Origin: Bacteroidales bacterium
Lineage (GTDB): Bacteria > Bacteroidota > Bacteroidia > Bacteroidales > B18-G4
Assembly: GCA_030618905.1 (NCBI GenBank)
Contig: JAUXCL010000139.1
Location: 1-6,617 of the forward strand
Length of the DNA stretch: 6,617 bases
Direction: 5' to 3'
The notes under the pieces were generated by a model. That model had not been told where the DNA came from. It made no database searches and saw only the letters and a list, made by a program, of their open reading frames with translations. Both the position numbers and the translations under genes were made by a program. How positions within the stretch are numbered: position 1 is the stretch's first letter; every line of letters starts with the position of its first letter. Positions 1-5,684 of this stretch are shown here, piece by piece.

Positions 1-485
1 CCATTCATCAAATCCTGCCTGTTACTGCTGATGCAAATGCCCGTTTTGATGCCATTCGCAGGACATATCAATATTTCATTATCCGCAAAAAAGATCCATT
101 CAAACAAGAAACCGCATATCATTATTTTGGACCATTGGATATTGAAAAAATGAATGAAGGCACCAAAATGCTTTTTGAATTTGAAGATTTTACCAGTTTC
201 TCGAAACTCCATACCCAGGTCAAAACAAATAATTGTAAAGTTATGCATGCTGAATGGACTGAAAAGGATGGTGATTTGGTCTTTACCATCACAGCCGACA
301 GGTTTTTGCGTAATATGGTCAGGGCCATTGTCGGTACCTTATTGGACCTGGGCAGGGGCAAAATCGATCTGCAGGATGTTGTTACGATCATTGAAAGCAA
401 GGATCGGACAAAGGCAGGTGTGAGTGTGCCTCCGGAAGGATTATTCCTGACACATGTTGAATATCCGGAGCATATATTTCTTTGA
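1..485 (+). CDS. truA: tRNA pseudouridine synthase A, C-terminal part (5' end outside window)
   Basis: TruA converts uridines 38-40 of the tRNA anticodon arm to pseudouridine in the cytoplasm. The frame is open from the left edge (first full codon at position 3) to a TGA at 483-485, giving 160 visible residues. The family is usually about 245-265 aa, so the N-terminal third, including the catalytic Asp motif, lies upstream. Recognisable family blocks are ARFDAIRRTYQYFI (visible residues 13-26), DFTSFSKLHTQVKTNN (about 64-79) and the tRNA-binding helix FLRNMVRAIVGTLLDLGRGK (about 102-121). The internal ATG at 135 is not the real start, because the conserved ARFDAIRRTYQYF block lies upstream of it in the same frame. 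The gene converges on the transketolase gene with a 15-bp gap and no convincing terminator hairpin. Family assignment is firm. Confidence 0.95.
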   Translation, partial: IHQILPVTADANARFDAIRRTYQYFIIRKKDPFKQETAYHYFGPLDIEKMNEGTKMLFEFEDFTSFSKLHTQVKTNNCKVMHAEWTEKDGDLVFTITADRFLRNMVRAIVGTLLDLGRGKIDLQDVVTIIESKDRTKAGVSVPPEGLFLTHVEYPEHIFL

Positions 486-500
486 ACATGGACATACGGG

Positions 501-1472
501 TTATTTTTTCCTTAAAATTGCCTTTTCCACAGAGAGGACTATTTGTTCGGCCGACATCCCATACTTTGCCATCAGTTCCCCGGGGTCTCCGGATTCGCCA
601 AAGCGGTCAGGCATGCCAACAAACTCAACAGGGCATGGCAGGTTTGCCGAAAGACATTCTGCCACTGCAGATCCAAGACCTCCGATTACCTGATGTTCCT
701 CGGCAGTCACAATTGCCCCGGTTTCCCGAGCAGCTTTAATAATGGCTTTTTCATCCAGGGGTTTAATGGTGTGCATATTGATCACCCTTGCGCTTATTTC
801 TTTTGATTTCAGCATATTATGGGCCTTCAGGGCTTCCCATACCAGGTGTCCTGTGGCAATAATCGTTGCATCATCTCCCGGTGCCATCGTTTTTGCTTTT
901 CCAATAATAAAATCATCGTCCTGGCTGGTGAAATCAGGAACAGGTGCCCGGCCAAAACGTAAATATACCGGGCCATTAAGCTGTTGAATCGCTGCCAGGG
1001 TAGCCAGCCTGGTTTGTGTGGCATCACAGGGTGAAAGCACAGTCATATTAGGCAATACCCGCATGACAGCCAGGTCCTCCAATGCCTGGTGCGTAGCGCC
1101 ATCAGGGCCCACTGATATACCTGCATGAGCACCGCCAATCACCACATGCAGGTTATTATAACATACTGAAACCCTGATAAAATCAGTTGTTCGTAATGCT
1201 GAAAATACCCCATAGGTCGCAAAAACAGGGATCTTACCACATAAAGCCATCCCGGCAGCGACCCCAACACAGTTTTGTTCCGCGATGCCCAAAGAGAAAA
1301 AACGATCTGGCAATTCACTTGCAAACAGATCCATACCTACCGATCCTGTGATATCTGCACCCAGTGCCATCACATTGGCATTGATCCTTCCGGCTTCTAA
1401 AAGTCCTTCTCCAAAACCACTCTTCGTTGGTCTGTCACCTTTATTGGTAAGTATTTCAGGCCTATATGTCAT
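501..1472 (-). CDS. Transketolase, C-terminal subunit (split transketolase)
   Basis: This 323-aa protein carries the pyrimidine-binding and C-terminal domains of transketolase, the TPP enzyme that moves two-carbon ketol units between sugar phosphates in the pentose phosphate pathway. GIAEQN at residues 62-67 contains the Glu (E65) that activates the thiamine pyrimidine ring. FATYGVFSALRTTDFIR (84-100) and GPDGATHQALEDLAVMR (122-138, with H128) are typical of the family, and LRFGR (171-175) is the sugar-phosphate side. The C-terminal domain runs from about residue 190 and includes TAEEH and IGGLGSAVAE. The start ATG (1470-1472) lies inside the 3' end of the N-subunit gene, an 11-bp overlap that suggests coupled translation. 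There is no strong Shine-Dalgarno site, as usual in Bacteroidota. A DXP-synthase-like relative is possible but less likely, since those are single-chain proteins. Confidence 0.93.
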   Translation of the reverse strand: MTYRPEILTNKGDRPTKSGFGEGLLEAGRINANVMALGADITGSVGMDLFASELPDRFFSLGIAEQNCVGVAAGMALCGKIPVFATYGVFSALRTTDFIRVSVCYNNLHVVIGGAHAGISVGPDGATHQALEDLAVMRVLPNMTVLSPCDATQTRLATLAAIQQLNGPVYLRFGRAPVPDFTSQDDDFIIGKAKTMAPGDDATIIATGHLVWEALKAHNMLKSKEISARVINMHTIKPLDEKAIIKAARETGAIVTAEEHQVIGGLGSAVAECLSANLPCPVEFVGMPDRFGESGDPGELMAKYGMSAEQIVLSVEKAILRKK

Positions 1473-2322
1473 GCTTGTAATTAGCTTCCAATTCTTTGAT
1501 GAAATTTACTGCTTCCCGGGCTGTTGGTGCTTTACCATGCCACCTGTAATCATCTTCAATGGAAGGTATCCCTTTTCCCATTATGGTTTTTGCGATGATC
1601 ACGGTGGGTTTCGCATCTGTTTCTCTTGCATCATTACACGCTTTGATGATTCCCTGGATTTCATGCCCGTCACATTCGATCACGTGCCATCCAAAGGACT
1701 TCCACTTATCCGGCAAAGGTTCTATTTCCATTACATCCGAGGTCTTTCCATCGATTTGCACATTGTTTCTGTCAACAATAGCTGTCAGGTTGCCAAGTTT
1801 ATAATGAGCTGCACTCATTGCCGCTTCCCAGATTGACCCTTCCTGTAATTCTCCATCTCCAAGAATGCTATAGACCCGCCAGTTTTTTTGATCATGAACT
1901 GCGGATATGGCCATACCCACAGCCACAGATAATCCCTGGCCCAGAGATCCGGCTGATAATTCCAGGCCGGGCAGGCCATGATCACGGCCAGGATGTCCCT
2001 GTAGCCTTGTGCCCAGCTTTCGAAGCGTTGCTAATTCTTTCATGTCAAAGTATCCGGCCCTGGCAAGTGTGGCATAAAGCACAGGGGCAACATGGCCTAT
2101 GGAAAGTATGAGACGGTCACGGTCTTTCCAATCCGGGAGATCAGGATTATGCTTGATGATGTTAAAATACAAAGCAGTGAATACATCGGCTAAACCCAGC
2201 GAGCCCCCCAAATGGCCAGAGCCTGCCCCGGAAAGACTGAGGATAAGGGCTCTTCGAATCTCCAGGGAAACTTGATCCAGCTGCCGGATGTCATTATTTT
2301 GTTTCGTCATTATTTGCTGCAT
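1462..2322 (-). CDS. Transketolase, N-terminal (TPP-binding) subunit
   Basis: This 286-aa protein is the diphosphate-binding half of transketolase and should assemble with the adjacent C-terminal subunit. The thiamine-diphosphate motif is clear: GDGE at residues 155-158, followed after about 27 residues by NN (186-187). Other family marks are GSGHLGGSLG (34-43), SIGHVAP (74-80), LSAGSLGQGLSVAVGMA (122-138) and WHGKAP (261-266). The length is normal for the N-half of a split transketolase; single-chain enzymes are about 660 aa. The ATG at 2322 gives MQQIM; a second in-frame ATG at 2310 is an equally plausible start, since neither has a Shine-Dalgarno site and the leader is AT-rich. The stop (TAG, 1462-1464) overlaps the next gene. 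The 96 bp separating it from the DUF456 gene hold only a weak hairpin and no good promoter match. Confidence 0.94.
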   Translation of the reverse strand: MQQIMTKQNNDIRQLDQVSLEIRRALILSLSGAGSGHLGGSLGLADVFTALYFNIIKHNPDLPDWKDRDRLILSIGHVAPVLYATLARAGYFDMKELATLRKLGTRLQGHPGRDHGLPGLELSAGSLGQGLSVAVGMAISAVHDQKNWRVYSILGDGELQEGSIWEAAMSAAHYKLGNLTAIVDRNNVQIDGKTSDVMEIEPLPDKWKSFGWHVIECDGHEIQGIIKACNDARETDAKPTVIIAKTIMGKGIPSIEDDYRWHGKAPTAREAVNFIKELEANYKHDI

Positions 2323-2379
2323 AATAATTATTTACTACTCCACCCACTGGCCCATACTAATATCAAGAGTAACAATAAT

Positions 2380-2412
2380 GCCCGACAGGTGCTTCTACAG
2401 TTCATGTCAGGC
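2380..2412 (-). terminator. Weak inverted repeat after the DUF456 gene, possible terminator
   Basis: An 8-bp inverted repeat with one wobble or mismatched pair (arms 2380-2387 and 2405-2412, 17-nt loop) begins 7 bases after the DUF456 stop codon. On the minus strand it is followed by ATTATTGTT, which is only moderately T-rich. It could slow or end transcription of the sirtuin-DUF456 unit before the transketolase genes. The stem is short and the loop long, so this is tentative. Confidence 0.25.
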
Positions 2413-2418
2413 TTGATT

Positions 2419-2922
2419 TTATAGATTGCTGAAGAAAAAATATGCCACAACTCCTGAATAGGCCAATTTCATCAGAGTCCCTGTCAGGAATCCGATAAAG
2501 GATCCAAGTGCTGCGCGAAATGCTTTATTGGAATCAGTACCACCCATCGATTCTCCTATATAAGCTCCGACAAATGGTCCAAGAATAATCCCAAAGATGC
2601 CAAAAGGTCCAAGGGTGATACCGGTAATGGGCAGGATAATGATTCCAAATACCAGTCCTATAGCAGATCCCCAAATCCCCCTTTTCGTTCCCCCGAACTT
2701 TTTTGTGCCCCAGATAGGGACAACATAATCCAAAACAGTTACCCCGATCATGATCAGGGCCATGACCACCAGAAAATCCGCATCAAAAGGAGCATCTTCA
2801 GTGAATTGAAGCATGATCAGCGAGAAATATGCAATCGCCTGGCCCGGTAAAACAGGAAGGATAGACCCGATAATTCCCACTATGAGTAAAATGATACCGA
2901 TGATGATCAGGAGGATATCCAT
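2419..2922 (-). CDS. DUF456 family membrane protein
   Basis: This is a 167-aa, glycine-rich, very hydrophobic protein matching the DUF456 family of bacterial inner-membrane proteins, whose function is unknown. Visible membrane segments are about residues 2-22, 26-40, 49-70, 84-125 (probably two spans with the turn near LPITGITLGPFG) and 137-165. The loop WGTKKFGGTKRGIWGS (about 71-86) and the following Gly/Pro-rich spans (GIILGPFVGAYIGE) are the family signature. I chose the ATG at 2920-2922, giving MDILLIIIGII as is usual for the family. The longer start at 2958 would add twelve residues (MNSLYLCFKKSV) and overlap the sirtuin stop. The gene lies 28 bp after the sirtuin gene and may be co-transcribed with it. 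A TATCTTTG sequence at 2939-2946 resembles a Bacteroidota -7 box but has no well-spaced -33 partner. Confidence 0.85.
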   Translation of the reverse strand: MDILLIIIGIILLIVGIIGSILPVLPGQAIAYFSLIMLQFTEDAPFDADFLVVMALIMIGVTVLDYVVPIWGTKKFGGTKRGIWGSAIGLVFGIIILPITGITLGPFGIFGIILGPFVGAYIGESMGGTDSNKAFRAALGSFIGFLTGTLMKLAYSGVVAYFFFSNL

Positions 2923-2950
2923 AACAGACTTCTTGAAACAAAGATATAAA

Positions 2951-3700
2951 CTATTCAAACAAGTATTGCTCCAATGATTCCATTATCTCAGTCGCTTTTC
3001 CCTGCAAATAGATATCAGCAATGGAATGTGAATAATTGGAAATATTGGAATTGATTTCAATGATCCTGGCCCCGTTTTGTTTGGCAATATGTGGAATCTG
3101 ACTTGCCGGCATGATCTCGCCGGTGGTACCGATCACCAGTATCACTTCTGCATTATTCGCAGCTTTCATGCAATTGAGGTAGACATCCTGCGGTATTCCT
3201 TCTCCGAAAAATACAAAATCAGGCTTTAGCAATACGCCGGATTTAGGACAGGTGGGGGGCATCCTGGACATGTCTACTTCATCAACATGATACCTGATCA
3301 TGCCATCCACGGTGACCAGGTATTTTGATGTTCCATGAAACTCGTATACTATCCGGCTACCTGCATCCTGGTGCAAATTATCTATATTTTGAGTAATAAT
3401 ATTATCCAGCAGATTGTTATTTTCCATCCTGGCCAGGACCTCATGGGCTTTATTGGGCTTAGCTTTTCCGAAAAAATCGTAGAAAATCTCTTTGATCACA
3501 GTCCATGATTCTTCCGGATTAGCCTGGAAAAAATGTATGTCAAGCAGCATGGGATCATACTTGCTCCAGATCCCATCTTCTCCACGAAAAGGGGGAATCC
3601 CACTTTCAACTGAAATGCCTGCCCCGGAAAAAGCAGTAGTATTCTTTGATGCCTTAAGCATCTCCGCAGCTTGTTGAATCTTAATTTCAATCTGGCTCAT
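2951..3700 (-). CDS. Sir2-family NAD-dependent protein deacylase with degraded zinc site
   Basis: Sirtuins remove acyl groups from protein lysines using NAD. This 249-aa protein has the usual bacterial length and motif order: GAGIS at 26-30, ESGIPPFRG at 32-40 (most members read GIPDFRG), TQNIDNLH at 103-110, the catalytic His at 122 in YEFHG, PDFVFFGE at 160-167, GTTGE at 191-195 and IEIN at 214-217. The small zinc module is abnormal. The positions expected for the first CxxC are Thr130 and Gly133, and the second pair reads CPKS (Cys151, Ser154), so one of four zinc ligands remains. No frameshift is visible there. The class III (desuccinylase) Tyr-x-x-Arg motif is not evident. The ATG at 3700 follows an AGGAAGG Shine-Dalgarno-like site. 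Whether it is an active deacylase cannot be judged from sequence alone. Confidence 0.92.
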   Translation of the reverse strand: MSQIEIKIQQAAEMLKASKNTTAFSGAGISVESGIPPFRGEDGIWSKYDPMLLDIHFFQANPEESWTVIKEIFYDFFGKAKPNKAHEVLARMENNNLLDNIITQNIDNLHQDAGSRIVYEFHGTSKYLVTVDGMIRYHVDEVDMSRMPPTCPKSGVLLKPDFVFFGEGIPQDVYLNCMKAANNAEVILVIGTTGEIMPASQIPHIAKQNGARIIEINSNISNYSHSIADIYLQGKATEIMESLEQYLFE

Positions 3701-3704
3701 TTTA

Positions 3705-3711
3705 CCTTCCT
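3705..3711 (-). promoter_or_regulatory. Shine-Dalgarno-like site of the sirtuin gene
   Basis: On the minus strand AGGAAGG lies 4 nt before the sirtuin ATG. It supports the start at 3700. It stands out because most genes in this window lack a purine-rich site, in line with the weak use of Shine-Dalgarno pairing in Bacteroidota. Confidence 0.5.
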
Positions 3712-3728
3712 ATTTACTGACCAATGAC

Positions 3729-3854
3729 TTATATACATTCAATTCGATAATCAAAATCAAGCTGAGGGCGAACTTCCATTGGTGGCCTGTGGTAATGCAT
3801 ATACTTAGATGCTGCCTGTTCTATTTCTTCTATTTGTTCTTTTGTTAATGCCAT
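3729..3854 (-). pseudogene. Truncated N-terminal remnant resembling DUF3024
   Basis: A 41-codon ORF begins MALTKEQIEEIEQAASKYM and continues through RRPP-like HRPPMEVRPQLDFDYRIE before ending in CI and a TAA. From memory, this pattern (a short acidic helix, then RPP-x-E-x-R-x-x-LD-x-x-YRIEG) matches the start of DUF3024 proteins, which are about 110 aa and continue into a domain with conserved Trp and Phe residues. That domain is absent: the match stops at the YRIE motif and the sirtuin leader follows. I read it as the 5' remnant of a broken gene of unknown function at the left edge of the AT-rich island. It could also be a genuine 41-aa peptide. It lies 10 bp after the 101-aa gene. Confidence 0.5.
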
Positions 3855-3864
3855 AGTTTAAATT

Positions 3865-4170
3865 TTAGAATTTATAATGCCTTTTCTCTTTTGGAATCGA
3901 TTCTACCCGTACAATATTTATTTCAATTTGCTGAAGACATTTGTGTAAATGTGAAGTGTTTGGTGTGTTTCCAAAAAACATATCTTCTAAATCATACTCA
4001 TCTAATTTTCCTATTTCTTTAATAAGTTTTTTTGCGTTTTCTAAATATTCTTCTTCGTTTTTGCACGAAGATGCCGAAACCCCAAATTGAAGTGTTAGAT
4101 CGTGATTAAACTTCTCGGCTTCGAGTATTACTGCCTTATAAGTTTCGTTTGATAAATCGTCTGTATCCAT
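3865..4170 (-). CDS. Hypothetical protein, 101 aa, acidic and helical
   Basis: I do not recognise this family. The protein starts MDTDDLSNETYKAVILEAEK and is rich in Glu, Lys, Asp and Leu, with no signal peptide or membrane segment, so a small soluble cytoplasmic helical protein is expected. Notable stretches are FNHDLTLQFG (22-31), a helical segment EEEYLENAKKLIKEIGKLDEY (39-59) and DMFFGNTP (63-70). It has two cysteines (36 and 78). The ATG at 4168-4170 is preceded by GGAG 10 nt upstream, inside the 3' end of the preceding ORF remnant, whose stop is only 4 bp away. A promoter-like sequence of Bacteroidota type lies at 4318-4347. The neighbouring DUF1016 nuclease suggests an accessory role, but no function can be assigned. 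Confidence 0.65.
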   Translation of the reverse strand: MDTDDLSNETYKAVILEAEKFNHDLTLQFGVSASSCKNEEEYLENAKKLIKEIGKLDEYDLEDMFFGNTPNTSHLHKCLQQIEINIVRVESIPKEKRHYKF

Positions 4171-4174
4171 ATCA

Positions 4175-4363
4175 TCAACTCTCCATTATTACTTTTAAAA
4201 TATCCGGGCTTTTCTCCTTAAACTGTGCCATACATTTTACCACCTCATTATTGGGGTCTGTCCATTTTTGCTGAAGTTGTTCTATTACCTCTTCTTTTTC
4301 GGCATCGCTCAAAGTATCAAAAGTATCCTGCTTTTGTACCGAAGCAAGATGCTTTGAATAGTT
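4175..4363 (-). pseudogene. Start-less 62-codon ORF, likely 3' remnant of a broken gene
   Basis: A coding-like frame runs from just after a TAA (4364-4366) to a TGA at 4175-4177. It reads NYSKHLASVQKQDTFDTL, then an acidic helix (SDAEKEEVIEQLQQKW), then TDPNNEVVKCMAQFKEK and a hydrophobic end, SPDILKVIMES. No ATG occurs before codon 45, and no family is recognised. Two readings are possible. It may be the 3' end of a larger gene whose front was lost when the DUF1016 gene arrived. Alternatively, a gene starting at the ATG at 4371-4373, six bases after the start of the DUF1016 stop codon, may be shifted by one base at the TTTT run near 4317-4323; removing one T would join the frames into about 65 residues. 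Its stop lies 4 bp before the 101-aa gene, which fits an old operon. Confidence 0.45.
4318..4347 (-). promoter_or_regulatory. Candidate Bacteroidota-type promoter for the 101-aa gene
   Basis: On the minus strand TTG (4345-4347) is followed by a 19-nt spacer and TACTTTTG (4318-4325). This fits the known Bacteroidota primary-sigma pattern of TTG, about 17-23 nt, then TAnnTTTG. Transcription would start near 4311 and leave a leader of about 140 nt before the 101-aa gene. It overlaps the ORF remnant, so it may be fortuitous in AT-rich DNA. Confidence 0.35.
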
Positions 4364-4376
4364 TTAGTTTCATAAT

Positions 4377-5519
4377 TTAGATCAGGTTTTTTAATTCATT
4401 GTCAATATATTTTTCCAATTGTTCTTTGCTTGGCAATTGTATCAGGTATCGTTGAACAAAGAGATTCTTATCCATTCCGGCAGTGGCATATTTTACCAAA
4501 GCATGGTCTTTGTCGGCAACAAGCAAAATGCCTACAGGGGCATTGTCGTTCGTTTCAATTATTTCGTCTTTGTAATAATTCAGATAAGTATTCAATTGAC
4601 CAATATCTCCATGGTCAAACTCTCCAATTTTTAAATCAACCAATACATGACATTTGAGAATCCGGTGGTAAAAGGCTAAATCAATAAAATAATATTTTTC
4701 ACCAATAAGGATTCTTTTTTGTCGTGCTTCAAAACAAAAGCCGTTTCCCATCTCAATAATAAATTCCTGCAAATGGTCTAAGAGGGCGGTTTCCAAGTCC
4801 GATTCTTCAACAACATCTTTAATCTTCAGATCAAGAAATTCGAAAGCATAGATATTTTTAATAATGTCGGTTGCTTTTTGCGTTAAGGTTTTTTCCTGAA
4901 CTATTTCCGATAGTTTTTCAGGTTTGGCAGATAGCCCACTACGCTCATAATACAAACTTGAAATTTGCCTTTTCAGTTCTCTTACACTCCAAATACCTTT
5001 AATGCATTCTATTTCGTAAAAGGTGCGTTTGAGTTTATCATCTACTTTTAGGAGCAATTCCAAATGAGAATACGAAAGCCGGGTGATTATCCTTTCGGGA
5101 GGTACTGTTAAACCACTCCCTGAGTCAGGTTCTAAATGCTTTTGCAATTCGGGGGACGCTGTCCCCTGAATTGTTAATTGTTTTAAAACGGGGGGCAGTG
5201 TCCCCCGAATTTTATCATTCTCAAAAATAGCGTTCAGAGACTGCTTTATTTGTGGGTACAATGAATAAAAACGCCTAAAGTTCCGTAATGACCTTTCATC
5301 TAAACCCTTTATGTTTTTAAATTCGGCAGCAAGTTTCGGAATTAATTTTGAACCGTATTCTGCTCTATCCAATCCATTTTGCTCATACTCCACGATATAA
5401 TACCCAATCAGCCAATTACGAATAGTTAAAGCCTGATTCACCGAATTTGCTGCTTGTTGTTGTAATTGCTTATGCGCAATTGAAATATTCTCAACGAGTA
5501 TTCTGAAATCTTTCATCAT
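4377..5519 (-). CDS. DUF1016/YhcG-family PD-(D/E)XK nuclease domain protein
   Basis: This 380-aa protein has the two parts expected of the family. The N-terminal helical DUF1016_N domain spans about residues 10-100 (TIRNWLIGYYIVEYEQNG, YGSKLIPKLAAEFKNIKGL, RNFRRFYSLYPQ). It continues at 147-200 with SYSHLELLLKVDDKLKRTFYE and WSVRELKRQISSLYYER. The C-terminal PD-(D/E)XK fold spans about 225-375, with Asp280 in FIDLAFYHR, the D-x-K pair Asp295/Lys297 in VLVDLKIGEF, and Gln308 in GQLNTYL. All expected active-site residues appear present. Family members often lie near restriction-modification or mobile genes; their biological role is poorly defined. The linker between the halves (104-144) is odd: it contains a 13-residue repeat (IRGTLPPVLKQLT, then IQGTASPELQKHL) encoded by palindromic DNA. 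The start is ATGATG at 5519/5516, directly after the stop of a 48-aa ORF, suggesting coupled translation. Confidence 0.9.
   Translation of the reverse strand: MMKDFRILVENISIAHKQLQQQAANSVNQALTIRNWLIGYYIVEYEQNGLDRAEYGSKLIPKLAAEFKNIKGLDERSLRNFRRFYSLYPQIKQSLNAIFENDKIRGTLPPVLKQLTIQGTASPELQKHLEPDSGSGLTVPPERIITRLSYSHLELLLKVDDKLKRTFYEIECIKGIWSVRELKRQISSLYYERSGLSAKPEKLSEIVQEKTLTQKATDIIKNIYAFEFLDLKIKDVVEESDLETALLDHLQEFIIEMGNGFCFEARQKRILIGEKYYFIDLAFYHRILKCHVLVDLKIGEFDHGDIGQLNTYLNYYKDEIIETNDNAPVGILLVADKDHALVKYATAGMDKNLFVQRYLIQLPSKEQLEKYIDNELKNLI
5146..5172. repeat. REP-like palindrome, copy 1, inside the DUF1016 linker
   Basis: Twelve-base arms (5146-5157 and 5161-5172) are complementary except at one position and enclose a 3-base loop, with core GGGGAC-gct-GTCCCC. 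It is GC-rich within AT-rich coding DNA. It encodes the IQGTASPEL part of the nuclease linker without breaking the frame. Confidence 0.8.
5189..5211. repeat. REP-like palindrome, copy 2, inside the DUF1016 linker
   Basis: This unit matches copy 1 (5150-5172) at 19 of 23 positions and lies exactly 39 bp (13 codons) away. Its own stem is 8 bp (5189-5196 with 5200-5207, one wobble pair). It encodes IRGTLPP. A weaker related stretch encoding LTVPPE (about 5096-5110) and a perfect 11-bp palindrome, CCTGAGTCAGG (5119-5129), lie nearby in the same linker. Confidence 0.75.
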
Positions 5520-5666
5520 TTATGTTGTTACCAAAAACCAGGTAATTAAATCAAAATTATCAAGATGATACTTTTCACTGGTTTTGATATTTTGTTTCAC
5601 TCGTTTAATTGCACTTTTATCTCCTTTTCGCAATTTTGCAAGCAAGTCTGTTGCTTCTTTTCCCAT
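5520..5666 (-). CDS. Small ORF, 48 aa, abutting the DUF1016 gene
   Basis: An ORF from ATG (5664-5666) to TAA (5520-5522) encodes MGKEATDLLAKLRKGDKSAI, then a basic stretch (KRVKQNIKTSEKYH) and an end DNFDLITWFLVTT. It is basic, probably helical at the N-terminus and hydrophobic at the C-terminus, and no family is recognised. Its stop codon touches the DUF1016 start (TAAATGATG), the arrangement expected for translational coupling. The purine-rich GTAGAGAAAAA just before the ATG may serve as a weak ribosome site. The start lies 19 bp after the repeat at 5685-5730, so the true front of an older gene may have been lost there. It could be a partner or leader peptide of the nuclease, or a remnant. 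Confidence 0.4.
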   Translation of the reverse strand: MGKEATDLLAKLRKGDKSAIKRVKQNIKTSEKYHLDNFDLITWFLVTT

Positions 5667-5684
5667 TTTTTCTCTACAGCTCCA

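Noticed and set aside
501..513. T-rich stretch after truA as a terminator
   Set aside because: No stable hairpin precedes it, and it includes the stop codon of the opposite gene.
1285..1836. Long plus-strand open frame of 183 codons
   Set aside because: It lies antisense to the two transketolase genes, whose motifs are unambiguous; its translation shows no recognisable domain.
2364..2371. TACTCTTG upstream of the transketolase genes
   Set aside because: One mismatch to the -7 pattern and no TTG at proper distance; too weak to annotate.
2939..2946. TATCTTTG on the minus strand, a perfect -7-like box just before the DUF456 gene
   Set aside because: No TTG lies at the usual 17-23 nt spacing (nearest are 13 and 25), and it overlaps the sirtuin stop region; not called as a promoter.
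5146..5211. The paired repeats as a start of a CRISPR array
   Set aside because: Only two degenerate copies with a 16-bp gap, in frame inside a gene; this is not array structure.
5552..5559. TAATTTTG on the minus strand upstream of the DUF1016 start
   Set aside because: It lies in the 48-aa ORF codons (DNFD) in AT-rich DNA and has no -33 partner.
3729..5666. Toxin-antitoxin pair among the small ORFs
   Set aside because: Sizes and spacing are suggestive, but none of the small proteins shows a known toxin or antitoxin motif; not claimed.
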